A stretch of DNA of 20,603 nucleotides from positions 1 through 20,603 of the forward strand of contig CAZZDK010000028.1 of NCBI GenBank assembly GCA_964652235.1, given 5' to 3'. Positions 15,236-20,603 of this stretch are shown here, piece by piece. The notes under the pieces are model-generated. The model searched no databases. It was not told the origin of the DNA and was given only the letters and a program-made list of their open reading frames with translations. The translations under genes were made by a program, and so were the position numbers. Position 1 is the first letter of the stretch, and every line of letters begins with the position of its first letter. The DNA comes from CAZZDK01 sp964652235 (GTDB lineage Bacteria; Pseudomonadota; Alphaproteobacteria; UBA9219).

Positions 15236-16459
15236 ATGAGAGATGTTGGAAAAAAATCAAAGTTGAGATTTCTTTTCCCTATCGCCGCCCTCGCTGCCTG
15301 CGTCGGCGCGACGGCGCTCCTTCCTTCGCCCGCGCAAGCGCGTTGGCCTTTTGCCGAGGCGCCGAAAAGCACAGGACCTCAGCCCGTTTATTATCTGGCG
15401 GAAGAGGGGGGCAGAAAAGTTTATCTTCCCAAAGAGATGGTCGATAAGGAAAAGCGCGATCCCGGCCTTGCCACCGGCGGCCGTGCCGCGCCTTCCAAGA
15501 ACGCAAAGAAACCTTCTCAGGCCCCCAAAGCCGCGCCGCCGCAACAGCCCGTCCGCGCCGCCGCGCCTGCGCCGACCGGCAAGCTTGAAAGACAGGTTCA
15601 CGAGGCCGTTCAACACGCCAAGGAAAAAGGATTCCTTCAGCCGACGATTAAGACTTGCAGGGCCGTCGGGCTGCCTTCCAAAGACGTTTTGGCCCTTATG
15701 TTCGAGGAATCCGGCATGGGGCAGAAAAACCGGAATCTCTTTTCGGGCGCCGAAGGGCCGTGGCAGATTCTTGAAGATTCCTTTCTCGATATGTTCGCTC
15801 GTCACGGCGGCGAGGTTCTCGGCCTTCTCCAAAAGATCGACGCCAAGGCCCATGCGAAGATGAGCAGGCTAGTCGGCCTTGTCAAGATAGAGGCGAACAT
15901 GACGTCTCTGACCGCAAAGTTCAAATACGACGTGGCGGCATACCGCAGGCTCCTTGGAAAGAATGCGGCCAAACTTTCCGACGACGCGCTTAGAGCCAGG
16001 CTCAGGCAGGACATCCTCGCCCTGCGCGGCGCCGAACACGGGGTCATACCCGCCTGTTTCGCTCTTCACGATCTGAAGAAAAAGATGCCGCAAGGCGAAG
16101 ATTACGGCGTGGCCTGTCTGCCGAGGCTTATTCACAATTACGGCGGCAGCGGCGGGGTCAGAATCGTCAAATCCTATCTGGAGGACCCAAACCAGGCGAT
16201 GCATTCCGTTTTGGACAAAGTTTTTCTATACGACGTTGCGAACAAAGAGAGACGTCGCGCTCATGTGGAGCGGGTCATGAAGCAGAACGGCATTAATCCC
16301 GGCGAGACGGTCGGCGCGTTCGTGGAAAGAATGGAAGAGCGCTGGAAAATCGTCACGGAATGCCTCGCTTTCCTGAAGGAAAAGGGCTTCGAGGTCGCGT
16401 CTGCCAATCACCCCGGTATGTCCGGAAAAGGCGCGCAGCGCAGGCCGACTAACGGCTGA
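15236..16459 (+). CDS. Exported, divergent lytic-transglycosylase-like protein
   Basis: I place the start at ATG 15236 because AAGGAG at 15220-15225 sits 10 bases upstream; a longer frame from GTG 15197 has no such site. The 407-residue product has a signal peptide (basic KKSKLR, a hydrophobic run at about 11-30, likely cut after AQA35). A Pro/Ala/Lys-rich linker (about 76-115) follows, then a helical domain. Within it LMFEESGMG (154-162; candidate catalytic Glu157/158), SGAEGPWQILEDSF (170-183) and LIHNYGGSGG (298-307) resemble the ES, GAxGxxQI and AYNxG motifs of Slt-type lysozyme folds. I therefore infer a periplasmic peptidoglycan hydrolase, or a binding protein of that fold. It stands alone, 176 bases after the glycosyltransferase. 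Confidence 0.7.
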   Translation: MRDVGKKSKLRFLFPIAALAACVGATALLPSPAQARWPFAEAPKSTGPQPVYYLAEEGGRKVYLPKEMVDKEKRDPGLATGGRAAPSKNAKKPSQAPKAAPPQQPVRAAAPAPTGKLERQVHEAVQHAKEKGFLQPTIKTCRAVGLPSKDVLALMFEESGMGQKNRNLFSGAEGPWQILEDSFLDMFARHGGEVLGLLQKIDAKAHAKMSRLVGLVKIEANMTSLTAKFKYDVAAYRRLLGKNAAKLSDDALRARLRQDILALRGAEHGVIPACFALHDLKKKMPQGEDYGVACLPRLIHNYGGSGGVRIVKSYLEDPNQAMHSVLDKVFLYDVANKERRRAHVERVMKQNGINPGETVGAFVERMEERWKIVTECLAFLKEKGFEVASANHPGMSGKGAQRRPTNG

Positions 16460-16462
16460 TCC

Positions 16463-16484
16463 TTATCCCCAAATCTGTGGATAA
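16463..16484. promoter_or_regulatory. Inverted pair of DnaA-box-like sites
   Basis: TGTGGATAA at 16476-16484 is a perfect DnaA box in reverse (TTATCCACA). TTATCCCCA at 16463-16471 differs from the box at one base and faces it across 4 bases. They lie just after the SLT-like gene. No cluster of further boxes or AT-rich unwinding region is evident, so this is not called an origin. Confidence 0.3.
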
Positions 16485-16544
16485 AACTGTCTATAAGTCG
16501 CTGATTCGCGCCTGCGAACGGCGCAAAAGCTTGGTTTCCTTCCG

Positions 16545-16565
16545 TTTGCCTGTTTTTTAGGCAAA
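16545..16565. promoter_or_regulatory. Palindrome TTTGCCT-N7-AGGCAAA, operator-like
   Basis: A perfect 7-bp inverted repeat with a GTTTTTT centre lies about 20 bases ahead of a consensus TATAAT at 16586-16591. It has no T-run after the stem, so it is not a normal terminator. The spacing suits a repressor site on a promoter, though no good -35 box is visible. Confidence 0.35.
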
Positions 16566-16597
16566 ATATACAACACCTTGAAACATATAATACATTA

Positions 16598-16784
16598 CGG
16601 GTCCGGAACCGATGGGATGGGTTCTTGCGCCTTTCAAAGCGGGCGCTTTGGTTTCTTTCGGGTCCTATGTGCACAAACGGGGTCTGCTGCAACGCGCAAA
16701 GAACGGAGTCAAGGTAAAAAAACAGGCCCTCTTACCCAAAAAAGGCAATAGAATACCCATGAGTGTTAGGCGTGCCTATTTTTT
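16598..16784 (+). ncRNA. Candidate structured small RNA, unidentified
   Basis: This gene-poor stretch is bracketed by TATAAT (16586-16591) and a hairpin followed by six T at 16784. Inside, GTTCTTGCGC and GCGCAAAGAAC can pair with one bulge, and CAAAGC-GGGC-GCTTTG forms a perfect 6-bp hairpin between them. I recognise no known RNA family. The alternative is a 60-residue basic protein from ATG 16612, which would overlap the next gene's end and has no resemblance to anything I know. Low confidence in either. Confidence 0.25.
16767..16784 (+). terminator. Intrinsic terminator, plus strand
   Basis: TAGGC and GCCTA (16767-16771, 16774-16778) form a short stem followed by six T (16779-16784). It overlaps the stop codon of the minus-strand reductase gene and would end plus-strand transcription from the SLT-like gene or the candidate RNA. 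The stem is short. Confidence 0.4.
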
Positions 16785-17483
16785 AAGCAAATGAGCGCCG
16801 CAATCGACGGGAAGAATCGCTCCCGTCACGGCCTCATTCTCCAAAAGAAGGAGGATGGCATGGGCCACCTCGCGCGGCAGGCTGGGGCGGGCGAGGGGCG
16901 TCATTTGGACCAGGTTCTTGAAATGGGCCTCGCTCTCCCTCGCGCCGCGCAGGGACGGGCCGAGCGCCACGGCGTTGACGCGCAGGCGCGGCGCGGTGCG
17001 CAAGGCGAGTTCGGGCAGAGCGGCGCGTAAAGATTCCTTGCTCGCGGCGTAGGCGCTGAGCCGGGGCGGCAGGGGCGTGTTGTCGAGCATGAACGCGACG
17101 GCGCCTTTCGCGCCGTCCGGCAAGGTTTGGAAGAGCGCCTGCGTGAGGCGGATCGGGATCTCGCTGTTGATCCGCCGATGCCGCGCGCCGCCGGGATCTT
17201 CGCCGTCCCGTTCGAAAAGGCTGGCGTTGTGGACGATAGAGCAGACGGAAGAAAGCGACGAAACCAGTTTCTCGACGTCTTCCTCCTTTTCCAGGTCCGC
17301 CCGTATCAGGGTCGCGCGGCGGCCCATGGACCGGATTTCCTGCGCGAGCGTTTCGGCTTCCGTCGCCGAATCCCTGTAGTGGATCGTCACGTCCCATCCG
17401 GCTCGCGCCAGAACGAGCGCGATCGTGCGCCCGATTCGCCGCGCCGCGCCCGTGACCAGAGCATGTTTCGTTTTTTGCGTCAC
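16776..17483 (-). CDS. Short-chain dehydrogenase/reductase, FolM/PTR1-like
   Basis: The 235-residue SDR has the nucleotide loop TGAARRIGR (11-19), HNAS at 85-88 and the catalytic pair Tyr145/Lys149 in YAASK. The basic ARR in the loop suggests NADPH. The usual catalytic Ser position appears to hold Asp134 (FMLDNTPLPP), as in pteridine reductases (PTR1) and E. coli FolM, so a dihydromonapterin or dihydrobiopterin/folate reductase is the best guess. The C-terminus (GAILPVDCGAHL) is normal for SDRs. Its ATG overlaps the trmJ stop by four bases, so the two form an operon. The substrate is inferred. Confidence 0.82.
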   Translation of the reverse strand: MTQKTKHALVTGAARRIGRTIALVLARAGWDVTIHYRDSATEAETLAQEIRSMGRRATLIRADLEKEEDVEKLVSSLSSVCSIVHNASLFERDGEDPGGARHRRINSEIPIRLTQALFQTLPDGAKGAVAFMLDNTPLPPRLSAYAASKESLRAALPELALRTAPRLRVNAVALGPSLRGARESEAHFKNLVQMTPLARPSLPREVAHAILLLLENEAVTGAILPVDCGAHLLKK

Positions 17484-18238
17484 GTCGCCGTCCGTTTCCG
17501 CTTCGGTCCCGCGATCAGCGCCGAGATGACGCCGTGCCAGGTCCGGATTTCCTGTTCCGTCATTTCAGCGCGGCGCAGCGCGTTTTGCAAGCTTCGCGTC
17601 ATGGTGGGCCGCATATCCTCGGCGACGAAGAAACCCGCCTCGTCCAGTTCGCTTTCAAGGCGGCGGAAAAAGTTCAGATATTCCTCGCCCGTCGCGGGGC
17701 GAGAATGCCCCAGGTGAAGCTGGGAAGGCGGCGCGTCGCTTTGCGCCTGGTAATATTCGTAGCCGATCAGCAAGACGCATTGCGCCAGGTTGAGCGACAT
17801 GAAATCCGGATTAAGCGGAATCGTGATCTTTGCGTTCGCGAGCGAGACATATTCGTTGACAAGGCCCGTGCGTTCAGGACCGAACAAAACGCCGACCTTT
17901 TGGCCTTCGCGAACGCGCGAGAGCATATCCGGCGCGGCGGCCCTGGCCGTCAGGATGCGGTTGACCATATCGTTCTGGCGCGAGGTGGTCGCATAGACGT
18001 AAGAAAGGTCCGCAATCGCGGCCTCTACCGTATCGAATAATTGCGCCTTCTCAAGAATATCATCCGCGCCGGAAGAGGCCGCCGCCATGCGTTGCCTGTG
18101 AACCTCGCCGAGCGGCCAGGGATCGCGCGGCGCGACGATCCGCAGTTCCGTCAGGGCGCAATTGGCCATGGCGCGCGCCGTCATGCCGATATTTTCGACG
18201 AGTTGCGGATGGACGAGAAGGATAACCGGTTGGTTCAT
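17480..18238 (-). CDS. trmJ: tRNA (cytidine/uridine-2'-O)-methyltransferase TrmJ-like (SPOUT)
   Basis: The 252-residue protein has the SpoU/TrmH-type knot methyltransferase motifs: LVHPQLVENIGMTARAM (8-24), the catalytic-side motif VGVLFGPERTGLVNEY (115-130) and the knot motif IPLNPDFMSLNLAQ (140-153). TrmJ uses S-adenosylmethionine to 2'-O-methylate position 32 of tRNAs. The C-terminal helical tail (EYLNFFRRLESELDEAGF) is typical for TrmJ/LasT. It is the first gene of a two-gene minus-strand operon with the FolM-like reductase. The start ATG at 18238 has AAGG just upstream. Confidence 0.92.
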   Translation of the reverse strand: MNQPVILLVHPQLVENIGMTARAMANCALTELRIVAPRDPWPLGEVHRQRMAAASSGADDILEKAQLFDTVEAAIADLSYVYATTSRQNDMVNRILTARAAAPDMLSRVREGQKVGVLFGPERTGLVNEYVSLANAKITIPLNPDFMSLNLAQCVLLIGYEYYQAQSDAPPSQLHLGHSRPATGEEYLNFFRRLESELDEAGFFVAEDMRPTMTRSLQNALRRAEMTEQEIRTWHGVISALIAGPKRKRTAT

Positions 18239-18291
18239 AAACCTTATTTCCCCATAGGCATAAACGAAAGGTTCACCTAATATCGAGAGGC

Positions 18292-18440
18292 AACGCCTGA
18301 ACGGTCCCGCTCTTCAACATCACTCGGCTTCCGCGCCTCGCCCTTCCCCTGCTGGACCGGTCTTGTCGTTCTGCGACGACTTTTTTCATCCAGCGGGGGA
18401 AGGGCTCCTCGCAACCTCTCGTGACCGAAACAAGTCCCCT
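18292..18440 (+). repeat. Dispersed hairpin repeat, copy B
   Basis: This is the second copy of the element at 7952-8100, in the same orientation. The arms CCCTTCCCCTGCTGGA and TCCAGCGGGGGAAGGG pair over 16 bases with one G.T wobble. Relative to copy A, a C:G pair becomes T:A and a T:A pair becomes C:G, so pairing is kept. An inner GTCG/CGAC hairpin replaces the one in copy A. It ends 98 bases before the acyltransferase start, in the divergent region with trmJ. The rest of 18239-18538 holds only a GTATA-GCG-TATAC palindrome (18460-18472) that could be promoter or operator sequence. Confidence 0.8.
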
Positions 18441-18538
18441 TTATCGTATCGGGCTGTTGGTATAGCGTATACAATACTGCGGCGGCTGTGGCCAGCTTCT
18501 CGCATTTGCGGTTATTGAACAAAGGGTCATCGTTTTTT

Positions 18539-19600
18539 ATGTCTAGAGAGAATTCTTTCGCCGGGCTTCAGGCCGGGCGCGCCGTGGCGGCTTTTCTCGT
18601 CCTCATGTATCACGCCAGCCGGATTATTTTCGCGAAAGAGGAATATTGGGGATTTGATCCGCTCGGCGGGCTGTTTGCCTTCGGCCAGGCGGGCGTGGAG
18701 TTTTTTTTCGTCCTAAGCGGTTTTATCATGGCCCATGTCCATGGGCGAGATTTGAATGTGCCCTCGCGGTTTCTTCCGTATCTGAAGAAAAGGTTTTGCC
18801 GCATTTACCCGGTATATTGGATCGTTCTGGCGGCGGCTTCTCTCGTTTACGTTCTTTTTCCCTCCACAGGGCAAGGCTATGAGCGGGAGGCGGGCACCAT
18901 TCTCTCTTCCTTTGCGCTCGTTCATATCAACGCGGGACGCACGGTTCTTTCGGTGGGCTGGACCCTTTATCACGAGGTCCTGTTCTATCTGGCCTTCGGT
19001 CTTTTGATTTGGAACAAGCGCCTGGGGATGGCGCTTATGGGGCTTTGGATGGCCGGTTCGGCGGTTATGCTGGGCTGGCCCCAGGCCCTGCCCTATGACG
19101 AGTTCGCTCGTTCGCCGCTCGATTATTTTTTCTCGCCGCTGCACCTTCTTTTCGCCCTGGGGATGGCGACGTGCGAGGTCGTTCGGCGCGCGAAGATTAG
19201 AAGGCCGTTTCTTTGGGCCTGCGCGGGGATTGCCGTCTTTTTCGGCACGGGTATGCAGGAAAATTACGGCCGTTTCCTAACGTCGAACGCCGAAAGCCTT
19301 CTTTACGGCCTTGGCAGCGCGATGGCGCTGGCGGGCCTTTTGACGCTTGAAAAAAAGGGAAAGATTTCCGTCCCGTCTTTTCTGCGTTTTCTGGGCGATG
19401 CTTCTTACTCAATCTACCTGACCCATTTGTTGCTTCTCTCGGCGATGGCGAAGGTCGTCTTCGCGTTCGGCGCGCAGGACGTTTTGCCGCCGATCCTTTT
19501 CTGTCTTCTTTTGTCGGGACTGGCGCTTGCGGGCGGGGCGCTTTTTCACGTCGTCGTCGAAAGGCCGCTTTTGCGCCGCCTGCGCCGCGCCGTCGTTTAG
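18539..19600 (+). CDS. Membrane acyltransferase, acyltransferase-3 (OafA/WecH) family
   Basis: The 353-residue protein is made of about ten hydrophobic segments and begins GLQAGRAVAAFLVLMYHASR, with the conserved His25 of acyltransferase-3 proteins. FFFVLSGFIMA, the basic KKRFCRIYPVYWIVL and VGWTLYHEVLFYLAF are family motifs. It moves an acyl group, often acetyl, onto a surface sugar or lipid at the inner membrane. The substrate is unknown; the nearby LPS-type glycosyltransferase is 3.5 kb away. ATG 18539 is chosen over GTG 18488 because of AAAGGG at 18521-18526 and the usual family start. Divergent from trmJ. Confidence 0.88.
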   Translation: MSRENSFAGLQAGRAVAAFLVLMYHASRIIFAKEEYWGFDPLGGLFAFGQAGVEFFFVLSGFIMAHVHGRDLNVPSRFLPYLKKRFCRIYPVYWIVLAAASLVYVLFPSTGQGYEREAGTILSSFALVHINAGRTVLSVGWTLYHEVLFYLAFGLLIWNKRLGMALMGLWMAGSAVMLGWPQALPYDEFARSPLDYFFSPLHLLFALGMATCEVVRRAKIRRPFLWACAGIAVFFGTGMQENYGRFLTSNAESLLYGLGSAMALAGLLTLEKKGKISVPSFLRFLGDASYSIYLTHLLLLSAMAKVVFAFGAQDVLPPILFCLLLSGLALAGGALFHVVVERPLLRRLRRAVV

Positions 19601-19607
19601 AGCCTTG

Positions 19608-19737
19608 TCATTCCTTCTTCGTCTTCCTGACGCGCTTGGCGTTTTCTTTAAGCCAGTCCGACAAGGCCGCCGTCCCGCAGGCAAAGCAGCCTGTTCATCG
19701 CGGCGGCGTCCGGACCGATCCAGTTTCTTTTTGTCAT
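19608..19737 (-). pseudogene. Remnant of a Doc (death-on-curing, Fic family) toxin gene
   Basis: The ATG at 19737 overlaps the antitoxin stop by four bases (ATGA), as in intact antitoxin-toxin pairs. The first frame gives only 29 residues, MTKRNWIGPDAAAMNRL and a short tail, with the W-I...A spacing of Doc N-termini, then stops at 19648. In another frame the end of the stretch reads ALSDWLKENAKRV before a stop at 19608-19610, which resembles Doc C-termini. The central Fic motif HPFxDGN(K/R) and some 80 residues are missing. I infer an internal, out-of-frame deletion. The partner identity rests mainly on the neighbouring antitoxin. Confidence 0.5.
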
Positions 19738-19958
19738 GAATCGGCTAGTTTGCCGAGCGTATGGCGATATTTGGCCATGCCTTTTTCGGCGACCTTCATC
19801 TGCCTTTCGAATTCTTCGTCGTAGGGTTTGATCGCAAGGCCATCCGGCGTTTCGATGACGGTCACAACGTCGCCTTTTGCCGCCCCCATTTTGTCGAGGA
19901 GTTTCTTCGGCAAGATGAGTCCGGTCGAATTGCCGATGGGCCTGAGCGTTAGGCGCAT
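19734..19958 (-). CDS. AbrB/MazE/SpoVT-family antitoxin (Doc-partner type)
   Basis: The 74-residue protein has a swapped-hairpin AbrB DNA-binding domain (1-45; LRPIGNSTGLILPKKLLDKM, GDVVTVIETPDG) and a C-terminal toxin-binding tail (YDEEFERQMKVAEKGMAKYR). This tail is characteristic of the AbrB antitoxins that pair with Doc toxins. I take ATG 19958 as the start because GGAGG lies 6 bases upstream. The other ATG, at 19964, directly abuts that site and cannot use it. It lies downstream of cysS. Two GTTATAAC palindromes just upstream are probable self-regulation sites. The toxin behind it is broken, so this looks like an orphan antitoxin. Confidence 0.87.
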   Translation of the reverse strand: MRLTLRPIGNSTGLILPKKLLDKMGAAKGDVVTVIETPDGLAIKPYDEEFERQMKVAEKGMAKYRHTLGKLADS

Positions 19959-19972
19959 AGTCATCCTCCATT

Positions 19973-19992
19973 GTTATAACGGATGTTATAAC
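19973..19992. promoter_or_regulatory. Tandem palindromic operator (GTTATAAC x2) of the antitoxin gene
   Basis: Two identical 8-bp palindromes, at 19973-19980 and 19985-19992, have centres 12 bases apart, close to one helical turn. They lie 14-34 bases ahead of the antitoxin start. Binding by the AbrB-type protein to its own promoter is inferred. Confidence 0.5.
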
Positions 19993-20024
19993 ATTTCGGA
20001 TAGAAAGCCAATGAAAAGAACGGG

Positions 20025-20603
20025 TTACCCTCGCCGCCAGGTTGTGCCGGCAGGCCCGTCCTCCAGCCAAACGCCTTGGTCGGCCAAAGCCTTGCGGATC
20101 GCGTCGGCTCTGGCGAAATCCTTGTTCTTTTTCGCCTCAAGCCGCGCGGCAATCTGGGCCTCTATGTCCGCGTCCGAAGGGCCGTCCTTTCGGCCCGCAC
20201 CTTTCAGCCAAGCCTCGGGGTCTTGCAACAGGATGCCGAGCGCCTCGCCCGCCGCTAAAAGCGCGGCCTTGGCCGTCGCTTTTTCCTCAGGCGAAGCGGC
20301 TTTGTTCAGGTTGCTCGCCAGCTCATGCATCTCCGCGATGGCCAGCGGCGTGTTGAGGTCGTCGAGCAAAGCGTCCTCGACGGCGGCGGGGACGCCGCCC
20401 TTTGCAGCCGTCACGTCCTTCGCGCCGCGCAGGGCGTGGTACCAGCGGTCAAGCGTCGCCTTGGCCTGCGCGAGCGCCTCTTTCGAAAAGTCGCAAGGCT
20501 GGCGGTAGTGCGAAGACAAAAGCGCGAGTCGCAAAGCCTCGCCGGGCGCTTCTTCCAAAAGCTCATGCACCGTGAAGAAGTTGCCGAGCGATTTCGACAT
20601 CTT
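20025..20603 (-). CDS. cysS: Cysteinyl-tRNA synthetase, C-terminal part (partial)
   Basis: The frame is open at the right edge and begins with KMSKSLGNFF, the class I ATP-binding KMSKS loop. The catalytic domain with the zinc-binding Cys/His residues therefore lies outside the window. The following LRLALLSSHYRQPCDFS, the helical DALR-type anticodon-recognition domain and the C-terminal stretch ARLEAKKNKDFARADAIR are typical of CysS. CysS charges tRNA-Cys in the cytoplasm. The stop at 20025 is 66 bases before the antitoxin start on the same strand. About 192 residues are visible. Confidence 0.95.
   Translation of the reverse strand, partial: KMSKSLGNFFTVHELLEEAPGEALRLALLSSHYRQPCDFSKEALAQAKATLDRWYHALRGAKDVTAAKGGVPAAVEDALLDDLNTPLAIAEMHELASNLNKAASPEEKATAKAALLAAGEALGILLQDPEAWLKGAGRKDGPSDADIEAQIAARLEAKKNKDFARADAIRKALADQGVWLEDGPAGTTWRRG

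Noticed and set aside
16463..16600. Replication origin near the DnaA boxes
   Set aside because: Only two boxes, no AT-rich unwinding region, and no dnaA, hemE or parAB genes nearby.
16612..16794. 60-residue basic open frame on the plus strand
   Set aside because: No family resemblance, weak ribosome site and overlap with the reductase gene end; kept only as the alternative to the candidate small RNA.
1..20603. CRISPR array, prophage or insertion sequence
   Set aside because: No regularly spaced short repeats, transposase, integrase of a mobile type, or phage structural gene was seen; XerC is the only recombinase and is a housekeeping one.

Overview
The window looks like a chromosomal piece of an alphaproteobacterium, roughly 55-60% GC by eye and densely coded. 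It comes from a draft assembly, because a gap of exactly 100 N lies at 12776-12875. Supporting signs are the fsa / DUF484 / xerC neighbourhood, a tRNA-Ala with encoded CCA and a G3:U70 pair, and the coaBC, mltG, trmJ, folD and cysS protein sequences. I cannot name a genus.

Layout. (1) 1-1312, minus, open at the left edge: one uninterrupted reading frame that joins an NAD-binding 3-hydroxyacyl-CoA-dehydrogenase-type Rossmann domain to two membrane helices, a HAMP domain and a chemotaxis-transducer coiled coil. This is the most unusual object in the window. (2) 1489-3985, plus: transaldolase-like fsa, a DUF484 protein and the recombinase xerC, with a palindromic dispersed repeat just before xerC. 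(3) 7801-3996, minus: a probable operon of a secreted SH3-domain protein, coaBC, mltG and an orphan PilT/DotB-type ATPase. (4) 8125-12515, plus: a large hybrid histidine kinase with a LOV-like PAS domain lacking the photoactive cysteine, followed 11 bases later by a YbaL/KefB-type cation:proton antiporter. (5) 12516-13030: an 89-bp direct repeat containing the last 17 bases of a tRNA, the assembly gap, and tRNA-Ala(CGC) on the minus strand. (6) 13100-15059, plus: yggT, folD and a family 2 glycosyltransferase, tightly packed. (7) 15236-16459, plus: an exported, divergent lytic-transglycosylase-like protein, followed by a gene-poor stretch with palindromes, a possible small RNA and a terminator. 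(8) 18238-16776, minus: trmJ and a FolM/PTR1-like reductase overlapping by 4 bases. (9) 18539-19600, plus: a membrane acyltransferase. (10) 20603-19608, minus: the C-terminal part of cysS, then an AbrB/MazE-type antitoxin with a doubled palindromic operator and the wreck of its Doc-type toxin.

Recurring structure. A roughly 149-bp hairpin-forming repeat occurs twice (7952-8100 and 18292-18440). Both copies lie in divergent promoter regions, in the same orientation, ahead of a plus-strand gene, and their hairpin arms differ by compensating changes.

How the genes fit together. Most are housekeeping: central carbon metabolism (fsa), coenzyme A and folate cofactors (coaBC, folD, FolM-like), cell wall and envelope (mltG, SLT-like protein, glycosyltransferase, acyltransferase), chromosome dimer resolution (xerC), and tRNA modification and charging (trmJ, cysS). 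The accessory or novel content is the dehydrogenase-transducer fusion, the LOV-like hybrid kinase, the repeats and the decayed toxin-antitoxin locus. All assignments come from reading motifs by eye; no database search was possible.
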